Shown here: in pieces, positions 9,938 to 18,746 of the stretch | Layout: each line of letters starts with the position of its first letter | How positions within the stretch are numbered: position 1 is the first letter of the stretch | Assembly: GCF_003007785.1 (NCBI RefSeq) | Contig: NZ_PXOH01000004.1 | Span: 62,001-126,000 of the forward strand | Reading direction: 5' to 3' | DNA: 64,000 nucleotides | Source of the DNA: Aphanothece hegewaldii CCALA 016 | GTDB taxonomy: Bacteria > Cyanobacteriota > Cyanobacteriia > Cyanobacteriales > Microcystaceae | Made by a program: the position numbers and the translations under genes | Notes under the pieces: model-generated | What the model was told of the DNA's origin: nothing | The model's database searches: none | The model's input: only the letters and a program-made list of their open reading frames with translations

Positions 9938-10250
9938 AGAATTTTATCCTGTTATTTTTTGTGAGTCATGACTCACTGTGTCTTCCTCTCATTGATCAGA
10001 GGTTTTTTTCCCTCTATTTATCAATCTGAATGACTTTTTTGATGATTGCGACAACCCTTTATATATTCTTCAGATTTCCCTAAAGATTCTTAATAGAATT
10101 TAACAGTAACATTTTTTTAAAGTTCCAGTACTAGCAATCGATCCCAAAGAAAATCTAAAAATATCCTTAGAATGTTCTTTCGACTTCAATCATTCCGAGA
10201 AGATTGTTTTACCTTGATATATAGGACTAAATTAAATTGATAAAAAGACC
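9938..10250. promoter_or_regulatory. divergent intergenic region between ctaA and ctaC
   Basis: This 313-base region holds no ORF. It must contain the promoters for heme A synthesis (minus) and the oxidase operon (plus). On the ctaA side it has a perfect 16-bp palindrome at 9961-9976. Further on, 9991-10024 has an imperfect inverted pair (ATTGATCAGAGG ... CCCTCTATTTATCAAT) around a T-run. I cannot place a convincing -35/-10 pair. Confidence 0.6.
9961..9976. promoter_or_regulatory. perfect 16-bp palindrome upstream of ctaA
   Basis: GTGAGTCATGACTCAC is a fully symmetric 8+8 inverted repeat, ending 24 bases before the ctaA ATG. A site of this symmetry in a divergent promoter region could bind a dimeric regulator, or form a short 5'-UTR hairpin. 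The binding protein is unknown. Confidence 0.5.
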
Positions 10251-11180
10251 GTGAATATTCCATCGAGTATCCTTACTCTAGTTATCGGTATTGTTTTGAC
10301 TCTCGTCAGCCTTTGGTATGGTCAAAATCACGGATTGCTACCTGTTGCTGCTTCAAAAGACGCACAAGAGGTAGACGCTATTTTCAACTTGATGATGACC
10401 ATCAGTACTGGGCTGTTTTTGCTCATCGAAGGCGTTTTAATCTTTTGTGTGATTCGCTTTCGCCGACGCAAGGGCGATCAAACTGATGGGCCAGCCATTG
10501 AAGGAAATGTGCCTTTAGAAATTTTCTGGACAGCCATTCCCACCGTCATTGTTTTTATACTCGCCGTTTATAGTTTTGAAATTTATAACAATCTAGGCGG
10601 GCTTGATCCTGCTGCGTCGCGTAATACGACCACAAATCAGGTAGCGATGGCGGGTCATAACCATATGATGGCATTAGGGATCGGCCCATCGATGGATGAC
10701 AAAGGCGAAGGCTCACCCCTTATTATTAATGTAAATGGCATTCAATACGCATGGATATTTACCTATCCTGAAACGGGAATTGTTTCGGGTGAACTTCATG
10801 TGCCAGTTAATCGTCCAGTTCAACTCAAAATTGCAGCAGGTGATGTGATTCATGCTTTTTGGGTTCCTCAACTCCGCCTGAAACAAGATGCAATTCCAGG
10901 TCGAGAAACAACTCTCGGTTTTACCCCCAATCTCATTGGAACTTATCCCATCATATGCGCCGAACTTTGTGGAGCGTATCACGGTGGTATGAAATCAACA
11001 TTTTATGTCGAAACTGGGGAAGACTATAGTAAATGGGTACAAGCTAATGCACCCGAAAAAGTCGCCGTTAATCCCACCAAGCTTAATGACGGAGAATATC
11101 TAGCCCCCTACGCTGAAGAAATGGGCTTATCCTCAGATGTTCTCGCTCAACTTCATTCCGAACATAATCACGAACTCTAA
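10251..11180 (+). CDS. ctaC: cytochrome c oxidase subunit II
   Basis: 309 residues starting at a GTG. Two membrane helices (about 5-24 and 46-68) anchor a periplasmic/lumenal cupredoxin domain. The CuA site is intact: a distal His in AGDVIHAFWVPQL and the loop CAELCGAYHGGM (about 234-245) with two Cys, His and Met. The subunit takes electrons from cytochrome c6 or plastocyanin. It opens the ctaC-ctaD-ctaE cluster, 14 bases before ctaD. No lipoprotein Cys is seen at the N-terminus. Confidence 0.96.
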   Translation: MNIPSSILTLVIGIVLTLVSLWYGQNHGLLPVAASKDAQEVDAIFNLMMTISTGLFLLIEGVLIFCVIRFRRRKGDQTDGPAIEGNVPLEIFWTAIPTVIVFILAVYSFEIYNNLGGLDPAASRNTTTNQVAMAGHNHMMALGIGPSMDDKGEGSPLIINVNGIQYAWIFTYPETGIVSGELHVPVNRPVQLKIAAGDVIHAFWVPQLRLKQDAIPGRETTLGFTPNLIGTYPIICAELCGAYHGGMKSTFYVETGEDYSKWVQANAPEKVAVNPTKLNDGEYLAPYAEEMGLSSDVLAQLHSEHNHEL

Positions 11181-11194
11181 ATCTCCTAATTTTT

Positions 11195-12862
11195 ATGACG
11201 ACAGCCGAAGTCACGACAACGCCGTCAACTTCCCACCACAAAGAACGGAAGTTGATCGATTATTTTACCTTCAATACTGATCACAAGGTGATCGGTATTC
11301 AATATCTTGTTGTTTCGTTCATCTTTGCGGCCTTTGGCGGCTCATTTGCCGAAGTAATTCGCACCGAACTCGCTACGCCTAATCCTGATTTCGTTAGTCC
11401 CGATCTATATAATCAGTTTATGACGATGCACGGCACAGTCATGATCTTTTTGTGGATTGTTCCGGCGGGCGCAGGTTTTGCTAATTATCTGATTCCTCTA
11501 ATGATTGGGGCGGAAGATATGGCGTTTCCTCGACTCAATGCGGTGGCTTTTTGGATGTTTCCCATCGGTGGCGTTTTGCTGCTGCTCAGTTTTGCAGTGG
11601 GCGCACCCCAAGCGGGTTGGACTTCCTATCCTCCTTTGAGTCTATTAACGGGAAAATGGGGTCAGGAAATCTGGATCTTAAGTCTGTTGGGGGGAGGAAC
11701 GTCATCCATTTTAGGAGCCATTAACTTTTTGACGACGATCCTCAAAATGCGGATACCAGATATGGATATCCACAGTATGCCCCTGTTTTGTTGGGCGATG
11801 TTGGCTACGTCTACTTTGATCCTTTTATCAACCCCTGTTTTAGCCGCCGCGTTAATTCTCCTCTCTTTTGATTTATTGGCGGGGACTAACTTTTTTAATC
11901 CAGCAGGTGGCGGAGATCCCGTCGTTTATCAGCATTTATTCTGGTTTTATTCCCATCCGGCTGTTTATATTATGATTTTGCCGTTTTTTGGCATTATCTC
12001 CGAAGTATTACCCGTTCATGCTCGTAAACCGATTTTTGGTTATCGTGCGATCGCCTATTCCAGTCTAGCCATCTGTTTTCTCGGCCTAATTGTCTGGGCG
12101 CATCATATGTTTACCAGTGGGACTCCAGGTTGGTTACGGATGTTCTTTATGGCGGCTACGATGTTAATTGCTGTACCAACGGGCGTTAAAGTATTTAGTT
12201 GGTGTGCGACGATTTGGGGTGGTAAACTCAGCCTCAATAGTTCGATGCTATTTGCGATCGGTTTTCTATCTTCCTTCCTCATTGGTGGGATTACAGGAAT
12301 CATGGTCGCATCGGTTCCCTTTGATATTCATGTCCATGACACTTATTTTGTCGTCGGTCACTTTCACTATGTGCTGTTTGGCGGCTCAGTTCTAGGTCTA
12401 TTTGCGGGTATTTATCATTGGTATCCCAAGATGACCGGTCGTATGCTCAATGAAACCCTCGGTAAAATCCATTTTGCTTTAACCTTTGTCGGGCTAAATC
12501 TAACTTTTATGCCGATGCACGAACTCGGATTAATGGGAATGAACCGACGAATTGCTCTTTATGATCCCCAATTCCAAGGTCTCAATCAGCTTAGTACGGC
12601 TGGTGCCTATATGATGGGTTTAGCGGCCTTTCCCTTTGCAATTAATCTAATCTGGAGTGTTTTTAAAGGCGTAAAAGCAGGTCGTAATCCTTGGCGTGCG
12701 TTAACCTTAGAATGGCAAACCTCGTCACCTCCAATTATTGAAAACTTTGAAGAAGAACCTATTCTCTGGGCTAAACCCTATGATTATGGAGTTGATACAG
12801 AAGAATATGAAGAAGAATCAATCTCTGATCTTCTCGCGGAAGTCGGCGCAGAATCTAAATAG
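11195..12862 (+). CDS. ctaD: cytochrome c oxidase subunit I, A2-type heme-copper oxidase
   Basis: 555 residues with about 12 membrane helices. Ligand histidines are present: MTMHGTVMIF for the low-spin heme, FYSHPAVY with the cross-linked His/Tyr region, WAHHMFTSG for CuB, and HDTYFVVGHFHYV for both hemes. The helix VI sequence has Tyr-Ser (YSHP) where A1-type oxidases have the proton-channel Glu (GHPEV), which places it in the A2 class. It reduces O2 to water with proton pumping in thylakoid or plasma membrane. The C-terminal 40 residues are acidic and variable. Confidence 0.97.
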   Translation: MTTAEVTTTPSTSHHKERKLIDYFTFNTDHKVIGIQYLVVSFIFAAFGGSFAEVIRTELATPNPDFVSPDLYNQFMTMHGTVMIFLWIVPAGAGFANYLIPLMIGAEDMAFPRLNAVAFWMFPIGGVLLLLSFAVGAPQAGWTSYPPLSLLTGKWGQEIWILSLLGGGTSSILGAINFLTTILKMRIPDMDIHSMPLFCWAMLATSTLILLSTPVLAAALILLSFDLLAGTNFFNPAGGGDPVVYQHLFWFYSHPAVYIMILPFFGIISEVLPVHARKPIFGYRAIAYSSLAICFLGLIVWAHHMFTSGTPGWLRMFFMAATMLIAVPTGVKVFSWCATIWGGKLSLNSSMLFAIGFLSSFLIGGITGIMVASVPFDIHVHDTYFVVGHFHYVLFGGSVLGLFAGIYHWYPKMTGRMLNETLGKIHFALTFVGLNLTFMPMHELGLMGMNRRIALYDPQFQGLNQLSTAGAYMMGLAAFPFAINLIWSVFKGVKAGRNPWRALTLEWQTSSPPIIENFEEEPILWAKPYDYGVDTEEYEEESISDLLAEVGAESK

Positions 12863-12882
12863 TTAAATAGTTAAGTAGAAAC

Positions 12883-12899
12883 GGTGGGTCATGCCCACC
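12883..12899 (+). repeat. hairpin repeat between ctaD and ctaE
   Basis: GGTGGGTCATGCCCACC forms a short GC-rich hairpin, extended by flanking ACGG/CCGT, 20 bases after the ctaD stop. It is closely related to the hairpin at 7991-8007, so it looks like a small dispersed repeat. Without a T-run it may attenuate or protect the transcript rather than end it, because ctaE follows on the same strand. Confidence 0.6.
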
Positions 12900-12932
12900 C
12901 TCCGTTATTAGAAAATTTAGGAAAAAGAAGTT

Positions 12933-13556
12933 ATGCAGAGTTCAGCGATCGATGAGACAAAACTTGCGTTAGATTATCACAAAGAAGAATCGGTCAACGG
13001 TCATCATGGCGCACATCAAGACCTACGGATGTTTGGTATGGTTACTTTTTTAATCGCAGAAAGTGCCATCTTTTTAGGTCTTTTTACTGCCTATTTAATT
13101 TATCGTTCAACCTCACAAGTTTGGCCGCCCGAAGGCACTCCCGAACGTGAATTGTTATTACCTGCCATCAACAGTATTATTCTTATTGCCAGTAGTTTTG
13201 TGATGCACCAAGGACAAAGCGCGATTAAAAAGAATGATGAAGCGGGTTTAAAACTATGGTTTGGCTTAACGGCATTGATGGGGGCAATCTTTTTAATAGG
13301 TCAAGCTTATGAATATCTACATTTAGAATTTGGCTTAAAAACGAATATTTTTGCCAGTTTCTTTTATGTTTTGACTGGCTTTCACGGTTTGCACGTAACG
13401 CTAGGATTATTACTCATTCTAGCCGTTCTCTGGCGTTCTCGAAAAAGCGGACATTATTCAAGTCAATCTCATTTTGGTGTAGAAGCGGCTGAGTTATATT
13501 GGCACTTTGTTGATGTGGTTTGGGTGATTTTATTTATTTTGGTGTATTTGCTGTAG
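12933..13556 (+). CDS. ctaE: cytochrome c oxidase subunit III
   Basis: 207 residues with five predicted membrane helices, the short bacterial form. Family marks are FLIAESAIFLGLFTAYLIYR, LTGFHGLHVTLG and AAELYWHFVDVVWVILF near the C-terminus. The subunit supports proton uptake and the stability of subunit I; it binds no redox centre. It is third in the oxidase operon, separated from ctaD by a 70-base spacer containing a hairpin repeat. A terminator follows it. Confidence 0.95.
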   Translation: MQSSAIDETKLALDYHKEESVNGHHGAHQDLRMFGMVTFLIAESAIFLGLFTAYLIYRSTSQVWPPEGTPERELLLPAINSIILIASSFVMHQGQSAIKKNDEAGLKLWFGLTALMGAIFLIGQAYEYLHLEFGLKTNIFASFFYVLTGFHGLHVTLGLLLILAVLWRSRKSGHYSSQSHFGVEAAELYWHFVDVVWVILFILVYLL

Positions 13557-13579
13557 AAATACATTTAGATTTTAAACAA

Positions 13580-13601
13580 AGAGACGTGTCAAAGCGTCTC
13601 T
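13580..13601 (+). terminator. terminator hairpin after ctaE
   Basis: AGAGACG and CGTCTCT form a perfect 7-bp stem around an 8-base loop, 24 bases past the ctaE stop. An AT-rich stretch follows, with a T-run some 10 bases later. It closes the oxidase operon. Confidence 0.65.
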
Positions 13602-13723
13602 ATTTATATGGCTTTTTCTAGCTTTTTTTTGGATTTTACAAGCAATATACTAGATTCTTGCCAAAATTGAGCTTTGCGAATAAAGTAGATGTGTAACAAA
13701 ATAAAAAGACAACAAGAGGTTTA

Positions 13724-14578
13724 ATGAACTTCACTGCTCAAAAATTTCGTCAATCAATTGCTCATTTAAAAAATAATTTTATTTATCAATACTACAAATT
13801 TAGAATTAATACTCCCCGCACACCTTATACAATTTTATTAAAACCCACTTCTTATAAAGTTCTTTTTATTTTAAGCCATATGCGTTCTGGCTCATCTTTA
13901 TTAACTCATTTGCTAGTTAATAATCCAGAAATTATAGGATTTGGTGAAACTCATATTAATTATGCCTCAGCAGAAGATTTTAAAAAATTATTGATGAAAT
14001 TATATTGGCAAGGCCAAGATTTTCGTCAATTACAAGATTTAAAAAAATTAAAAATGAATCATCAATATATTCATGATAAAGTTTTACATAACAATAAATT
14101 TTTAGATCAAAGCTTTTTAGAGTCTGAGCAGATTCACTCAATTTTTTTAATTCGAGAACCAAAAAGAACTTTAGTCAGCATAATTGATCTTAAACCTCAC
14201 TGGTCAGAAGATGAAGCGCTTGGCTATTACACTCATCGATTAGCTACTTTAGAACAATATGCTAGACGAATTAACAGTAAAAAGCGAAGCTTGATGATTA
14301 CTTATGAGCAAGTATTAAATAATACAAGTTTATTTTTTAAAGAACTTCAGGATTTTTTAAAGACTCAAGAGGGTTTTACCGAAAATTATCAAGTTTTAAG
14401 AACTACAGGAAAAAATCATTTTGGAGATTCTAGAGAAAATATTACTACAGGGCAAATTGTAAGAGAAGCCAGAAAAATTGATTTTCAAGTCTCATCAGAA
14501 ACTGTAAAAATAGCGCAAAAAGCTTTTGATCAATGTTATCAAACTTTATCCGAATATTGTCGAGGAATTAATATGTAA
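13724..14578 (+). CDS. sulfotransferase family protein
   Basis: 284 residues. The 5'-phosphosulfate-binding loop is visible as LFILSHMRSGSSLLTHLL (about 47-64), with the typical beta strand before RSGSS. The 3'-phosphate motif is IREPKRTLVSI (Arg144 and Ser152). The acceptor substrate is unknown; such enzymes in cyanobacteria often modify surface polysaccharides, lipids or metabolites. The N-terminal 40 residues are basic, without a membrane helix. Base composition is clearly more A/T-rich than the oxidase genes before it, which fits acquisition from elsewhere. It is preceded by AAGAGG as a ribosome binding site. Confidence 0.8.
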   Translation: MNFTAQKFRQSIAHLKNNFIYQYYKFRINTPRTPYTILLKPTSYKVLFILSHMRSGSSLLTHLLVNNPEIIGFGETHINYASAEDFKKLLMKLYWQGQDFRQLQDLKKLKMNHQYIHDKVLHNNKFLDQSFLESEQIHSIFLIREPKRTLVSIIDLKPHWSEDEALGYYTHRLATLEQYARRINSKKRSLMITYEQVLNNTSLFFKELQDFLKTQEGFTENYQVLRTTGKNHFGDSRENITTGQIVREARKIDFQVSSETVKIAQKAFDQCYQTLSEYCRGINM

Positions 14579-14676
14579 TCTATAAGAAAAGTTTTTAAAC
14601 ATTTTATAAATACTGATTTATGATGTAAAGATAATATAAGGTATCTTATTTTTGTTAAAAAAATAAAAGCTTGTTC

Positions 14677-15141
14677 ATGTCTATTCATCGGGTTAGAATT
14701 GCGAAAGATAAAGCCGAGTTCGTTCAATCCTTAGTTGATTTTAATGGAAATTATGGGCCTTTTCAAACTTATGCAGATGCGATCGCTTTTGCGGCTGCGT
14801 TAGGAATGAATGCTAAAAAACGAGTTGCTTTAGGAATGGTAGCGAAAGAACCTGCGCCAATTAATCTAGAAATTTTTATTTCACGCGGTTATGATAGTTT
14901 AGTAAAGCTCTTAGCGGTTGCTGCAACCCAAGATCTCAGTATTCTCTCTGTGTATGATGCGATCGCGGAAGCGCAAAGAGTGGAAATTTTTGAAGAATAT
15001 GCCAATGGTGGTTTAGAACAACTGCAAGAAGAGTTAAAAGGTTCAGTTGATTATACAGAACGATTATTATTAATGCTAAATACTGAGAGATTAAAAGAGC
15101 AAATATCTGACAGTGATTTTGATTTAGGAAAATTTTTATAA
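14677..15141 (+). CDS. protein resembling DNA phosphorothioation-associated protein 4
   Basis: 154 residues from the ATG at 14677; the frame also contains a TTG two codons earlier. The sequence (HRVRIAKDKAEFVQSLVD, then GPFQTYADAIAFAAALG, FISRGYDSLVKLLAVAA and FEEYANGGLEQLQEELKG) closely resembles what I recall of the dnd system-associated protein 4 family, small proteins found near DNA phosphorothioation (Dnd) genes. I cannot confirm this by search. The conserved blocks suggest a soluble, mostly helical protein. No dndA-E genes lie in the window. A Uma2 gene starts 9 bases downstream with a good ribosome binding site, so the two are likely an operon. Confidence 0.6.
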   Translation: MSIHRVRIAKDKAEFVQSLVDFNGNYGPFQTYADAIAFAAALGMNAKKRVALGMVAKEPAPINLEIFISRGYDSLVKLLAVAATQDLSILSVYDAIAEAQRVEIFEEYANGGLEQLQEELKGSVDYTERLLLMLNTERLKEQISDSDFDLGKFL

Positions 15142-15150
15142 GGGGGTTTT

Positions 15151-15750
15151 ATGACCATTTCAACTGAAAAAATAGTAACTGTGCCTAATTCAGAAGAAAC
15201 TATTCATCAACAATGGACGGATGAAGCATTTATGGCTTTACCAGATGATGGGAATCAATATGAAATAGTAAATGGAGAATTAGTTATGAGTAATTCTGGT
15301 GCAGAACACGGTTATATTGCTGTAATTCTAAGTACAATCTTATATAGTTTTGTCCGTTCTCATAAATTAGGTGTAGTACTTGATTCTAGTACTGCTTTTA
15401 CTTTAAAAACGGGGAATAAACGCTCTCCAGATGTATCATTTATTGCTAAAGAACGATTACAAGGACTGAAAAAATTACCGCGAGGATTTTGGCAAGGTTC
15501 ACCCGATTTAGCAGTAGAAGTGCTTTCACCTAGTAATACTGTCGAAGAAATTCATAATAAAATTATTGAATATTTTGATAATGATACAAAATTAGTTTGG
15601 GTGATTAATCCAGAAGAAGAATATGTACTAATTTATCATTCTCCTAAACCCGATCGGTTTTTAACTAATCAAGATATGTTGGATGGAGAGGATATTATTC
15701 CAGGCTTTCAAATGGCTGTAGCCGAACTATTTGCCGAACTAGAATTTTAA
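15151..15750 (+). CDS. Uma2 family endonuclease (DUF820)
   Basis: 199 residues with the Uma2 restriction-endonuclease-like fold. Expected PD-(D/E)xK positions are Glu38 (QYEIVNGELV), Asp94 (RSPDVSFI) and Glu123 (PDLAVEVLSPSNT). Uma2 proteins are very abundant in cyanobacteria; proposed roles include DNA metabolism or mobile-element biology, but none is settled. AAGGGGG lies just before the ATG and the gene follows the Dnd-4-like gene by 9 bases. It is divergent in sequence from the tandem Uma2 array at 38413-40956. Confidence 0.88.
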   Translation: MTISTEKIVTVPNSEETIHQQWTDEAFMALPDDGNQYEIVNGELVMSNSGAEHGYIAVILSTILYSFVRSHKLGVVLDSSTAFTLKTGNKRSPDVSFIAKERLQGLKKLPRGFWQGSPDLAVEVLSPSNTVEEIHNKIIEYFDNDTKLVWVINPEEEYVLIYHSPKPDRFLTNQDMLDGEDIIPGFQMAVAELFAELEF

Positions 15751-15845
15751 GCCGCATTTAAAACAAAACTAACAGCACAACAGCATAATTCCATAATTTC
15801 ACCAATTTCTTGAGACAAACGCGGCGAATATTTTAATAATGTTTG
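15747..15845 (-). pseudogene. possible relic: C-terminal coding fragment without a start
   Basis: On the minus strand an open stretch of 32 codons ends in TAA (complement of 15747-15749), overlapping the Uma2 stop. It reads KYSPRLSQEIGEIMELCCC followed by AVSFVLNAA. The composition looks like the end of a helical protein rather than random AT-rich DNA. A stop codon (complement of 15846-15848) bounds it upstream and there is no suitable initiation site. I cannot name a parent gene, and chance is possible. Confidence 0.25.
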
Positions 15846-15927
15846 CTAACTCAATATTATGGTATAATAGTACTGAAAAAATCGGGTCATGATTATTTCA
15901 TTATTAATGAAGCTAAATATAATAAAA

Positions 15928-15946
15928 TCCCCGCTATTGACGGGGA
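15928..15946 (-). terminator. terminator of the GNRP-repeat gene
   Basis: TCCCCG ... CGGGGA forms a 6-bp GC stem with a 7-base loop. Read on the minus strand it is followed by TTTTATT. It lies 36 bases past the stop of the minus-strand repeat-protein gene. Confidence 0.75.
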
Positions 15947-15981
15947 CTAACCAAAAATATTTTGTTTTTCAAAAAGCAAAA

Positions 15982-16410
15982 TTAGTCTAAAAACCCCATT
16001 AAAGCGGTTGGATCATCAATTTCATTGGATGCAACAGGACGATTGCCCATTACGGTGTAAGTTTCGCTAACCTGTAAATGGCTGGCTGCAATCGGTCGAT
16101 TTCCAGAGATGGCTAAAGTTCCGCTAACTTCCATGCCACTCGCTGTAATTGGACGCATTCCACCAACAGAGGTGTAGGTACTCACGACATGAAGGTGACT
16201 AGCTTCTACTGGACGGTTACCTGGTAAAGCTGCGGAACCATGAGCTAATTTTAACCCTTTTTCATCGTCTACTTGATTTTTTACGGATAAAGCTACAACT
16301 TCCTCTTTGGGTTTACTGGTTTTGGTTGCCGTTTTCGCCTTTGTAGTCGTCGCTTTTTCCTCTTCGGCTGGGCTAGAATTACCATTAGATTCTAGTTTTT
16401 CTACAGTCAT
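15982..16410 (-). CDS. small protein with GNRP repeats, function unknown
   Basis: 142 residues. I place the start at the ATG at 16410 (MTVEKLESNG), which has AAGGAGAA seven bases upstream; an ATG seven codons earlier reads through that same site. The first 60 residues are Ser/Thr/Lys/Glu-rich and probably disordered. From residue 64 a 19-20 residue unit repeats: GNRPVEASHLHV, GMRPITASGMEV, GNRPIAASHLQV and a final GNRPVASNEID. Each has Arg-Pro and Ala-Ser and alternating hydrophobics, as in a short beta-solenoid or stacked-hairpin protein. No signal peptide or Cys. It has its own terminator and is divergent from uvrB. I do not recognise a function. Confidence 0.8.
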   Translation of the reverse strand: MTVEKLESNGNSSPAEEEKATTTKAKTATKTSKPKEEVVALSVKNQVDDEKGLKLAHGSAALPGNRPVEASHLHVVSTYTSVGGMRPITASGMEVSGTLAISGNRPIAASHLQVSETYTVMGNRPVASNEIDDPTALMGFLD

Positions 16411-16559
16411 TGCGATTTCTCCTTCGCTCATCCTACGATTAGTCAGAATATTTTTTTTTAGTCAGGGTTGTTTAATGTTTTTTTTATAATCCTGCCTACT
16501 ATAAAGATACACCCTTCTTTCCCAATTCTTTATAAGCGTTTGTAATATCGGCAATAATT

Positions 16560-18563
16560 ATGAGTTTATTTCGACTACAAGCACCGTTTCAACCGACTGG
16601 GGATCAACCAGGTGCGATCGCAAAATTAACCCAATCTCTCCAACAAGGACATCGTTTTCAGACGCTTTTAGGTGCTACTGGAACGGGTAAAACATTTTCC
16701 GTGGCTGCTGTTATTGAAAAAATTGGTAAACCGACGCTAGTTCTGGCTCATAATAAAACATTAGCCGCACAATTGTGTAATGAATTACGTCAATTTTTTC
16801 CTAATAATGCGGTCGAATATTTTATCAGTTATTACGATTATTATCAACCAGAGGCTTATATCCCCGTCAGCGATACTTATATCGAAAAAACCGCCTCTAT
16901 TAACGAAGAAATCGATATGTTACGTCACTCGGCTACCCGTTCTTTGTTCGAGCGAAAAGACGTTATTGTAGTCGCTTCGATTAGTTGTATTTATGGGTTA
17001 GGAATGCCCGCAGAATATTTAAAAGCGGCTATACCTTTAGCTATTGGGAAAGAAGTCGATCAGCGTCAATTATTACGAGATTTAGCAACGGTTCAATATA
17101 CCCGCAATGATGTAGAGTTAAAGCGTGGGAATTTTCGAGTTAAGGGAGATGTTTTAGAAATTGTTCCCGCTTATGAAGATCGGATCATTCGTGCAGATTT
17201 TTTCGGCGATGAAATTGATTCAATTCGTTATATTGATCCAATTACAGGAGAAATTTTACAAAGTTTAGACCACATTAATATCTATCCAGCGCGTCACTTT
17301 GTTACCCCAGAAGAACAGCTAGAGCAAGCGTGTGATGATATTGCCGAAGAGTTAAAAGAGCAATTAGAAAAGTTTGAAAAAGAAGGAAAATTATTAGAAG
17401 CTCAACGTCTTTCGCAACGCACCCGCTATGATTTGGAATTATTAAAAGAGGTGGGATATTGTAATGGGGTTGAAAATTATTCGCGTCATTTAGCGGGACG
17501 AAAAGCAGGAGAACCTCCAGAATGTCTTGTTGATTATTTTCCCAAAGATTGGCTACTTATTGTTGATGAATCTCATGTAAGTGTACCTCAAATTAGAGGA
17601 ATGTATAATGGCGATCAAGCTCGCAAAAAAGTTTTGATTGATCATGGTTTTCGGTTGCCCAGTGCGGCGGATAACCGTCCTCTAAAAGCTGAAGAAGTTT
17701 GGCAAAAAGTAAGTCAATGTATTTTTGTTTCTGCTACTCCTGGACAATGGGAAATCGAACAATCAGAAGATAGAGTTATTGAACAAATTATTCGTCCAAC
17801 TGGTGTTTTAGATCCAGAAATTTTTGTGCGTCCCACTGAAGGACAAGTTGATGATTTATTAGGAGAAATTCGAGAACGAGTTCAGCTTAATGAACGGGTT
17901 TTAATTACAACTCTAACTAAACGTATGGCAGAAGATTTAGCGGAATATTTTCAGGAAAGAGGCGTTAAAGTACAATATTTGCATTCCGAAATTCAATCTA
18001 TCCAAAGAATTGAAATTTTACAATCGTTGAGAAAAGGTGAATTTGATGTTTTAATTGGTGTTAACTTATTAAGGGAAGGTTTAGATTTACCCGAAGTTTC
18101 TTTAGTAGCGATTATGGATGCTGATAAAGAAGGTTTTTTACGGGCAGAACGCTCTTTAATTCAAACAATTGGTCGGGCGGCACGACATATAAAAGGTCAA
18201 GCGATTTTATATGCTGATAATCTTACAGATAGTATGCTTAAAGCAATGCAAGAAACCGAAAGACGACGCACAATTCAGATGGAATATAATGATAAACATC
18301 ATCTCACTCCTCAGCCAATTCAGAAAAAATTAGAAAGCAATTCTATTTTAGAATTTTTAGATATTTCTCGTCGTTTGAATGCTCAACAACTCGAAGAAAT
18401 TTCTGAGAAAGTTGGTGAATTACCTTTAGAAAAAATTCCCGAATTAATTGAGCAACTCGAAGTAAAAATGAAAGATGCTGCGAAAAATCAAGAATTTGAA
18501 GAAGCGGCTAAATATAGAGATCGGATTAAAAATTTGAGAGATAAACTTTTAGGGAGGAAATAA
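16560..18563 (+). CDS. uvrB: excinuclease ABC subunit UvrB
   Basis: 667 residues, full length. P-loop [11 protein letters not shown] at 36-46, the beta-hairpin [15 protein letters not shown] near 88-103 that clamps DNA, DESH near 336, SATPGQWE, and helicase motif VI in [17 protein letters not shown] domain ([11 protein letters not shown]) at the C-terminus contacts UvrC. UvrB verifies lesions in nucleotide excision repair with UvrA and UvrC, neither of which is in the window. No LexA-like box could be identified with confidence in the 129-150 bases before the gene. Confidence 0.98.
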   Translation: MSLFRLQAPFQPTGDQPGAIAKLTQSLQQGHRFQTLLGATGTGKTFSVAAVIEKIGKPTLVLAHNKTLAAQLCNELRQFFPNNAVEYFISYYDYYQPEAYIPVSDTYIEKTASINEEIDMLRHSATRSLFERKDVIVVASISCIYGLGMPAEYLKAAIPLAIGKEVDQRQLLRDLATVQYTRNDVELKRGNFRVKGDVLEIVPAYEDRIIRADFFGDEIDSIRYIDPITGEILQSLDHINIYPARHFVTPEEQLEQACDDIAEELKEQLEKFEKEGKLLEAQRLSQRTRYDLELLKEVGYCNGVENYSRHLAGRKAGEPPECLVDYFPKDWLLIVDESHVSVPQIRGMYNGDQARKKVLIDHGFRLPSAADNRPLKAEEVWQKVSQCIFVSATPGQWEIEQSEDRVIEQIIRPTGVLDPEIFVRPTEGQVDDLLGEIRERVQLNERVLITTLTKRMAEDLAEYFQERGVKVQYLHSEIQSIQRIEILQSLRKGEFDVLIGVNLLREGLDLPEVSLVAIMDADKEGFLRAERSLIQTIGRAARHIKGQAILYADNLTDSMLKAMQETERRRTIQMEYNDKHHLTPQPIQKKLESNSILEFLDISRRLNAQQLEEISEKVGELPLEKIPELIEQLEVKMKDAAKNQEFEEAAKYRDRIKNLRDKLLGRK

Positions 18564-18613
18564 GTTATGTAATTTTTGTGTTTAAAATTACCAAAAAATT
18601 GCGGAATTAATGA

Positions 18614-18632
18614 GGGTTGGGTTTCCTAACCC
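18614..18632 (+). terminator. hairpin after uvrB
   Basis: GGGTTGGG pairs with TCCTAACCC (one G-T wobble) 50 bases after the uvrB stop. No strong T-run follows, so it may be a small dispersed hairpin repeat that also acts as a weak terminator. Confidence 0.4.
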
Positions 18633-18746
18633 CTACGCTTAATTAATAAATTTAATTTATTGATCAATAATTGACAACTACTCTTATACTTGTAGCAGTA
18701 AAAGTAAGTTCGCCTAAATAAATTCTTATAAAATAATTAAAATTTT

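Noticed and set aside
13980..14162. Minus-strand frame inside the sulfotransferase gene
   Set aside because: Wholly inside a gene with clear PAPS-binding motifs.
14677..16410. Integrated mobile element around the Dnd-4-like, Uma2 and GNRP genes
   Set aside because: No integrase, tRNA attachment site or direct flanking repeats are seen.
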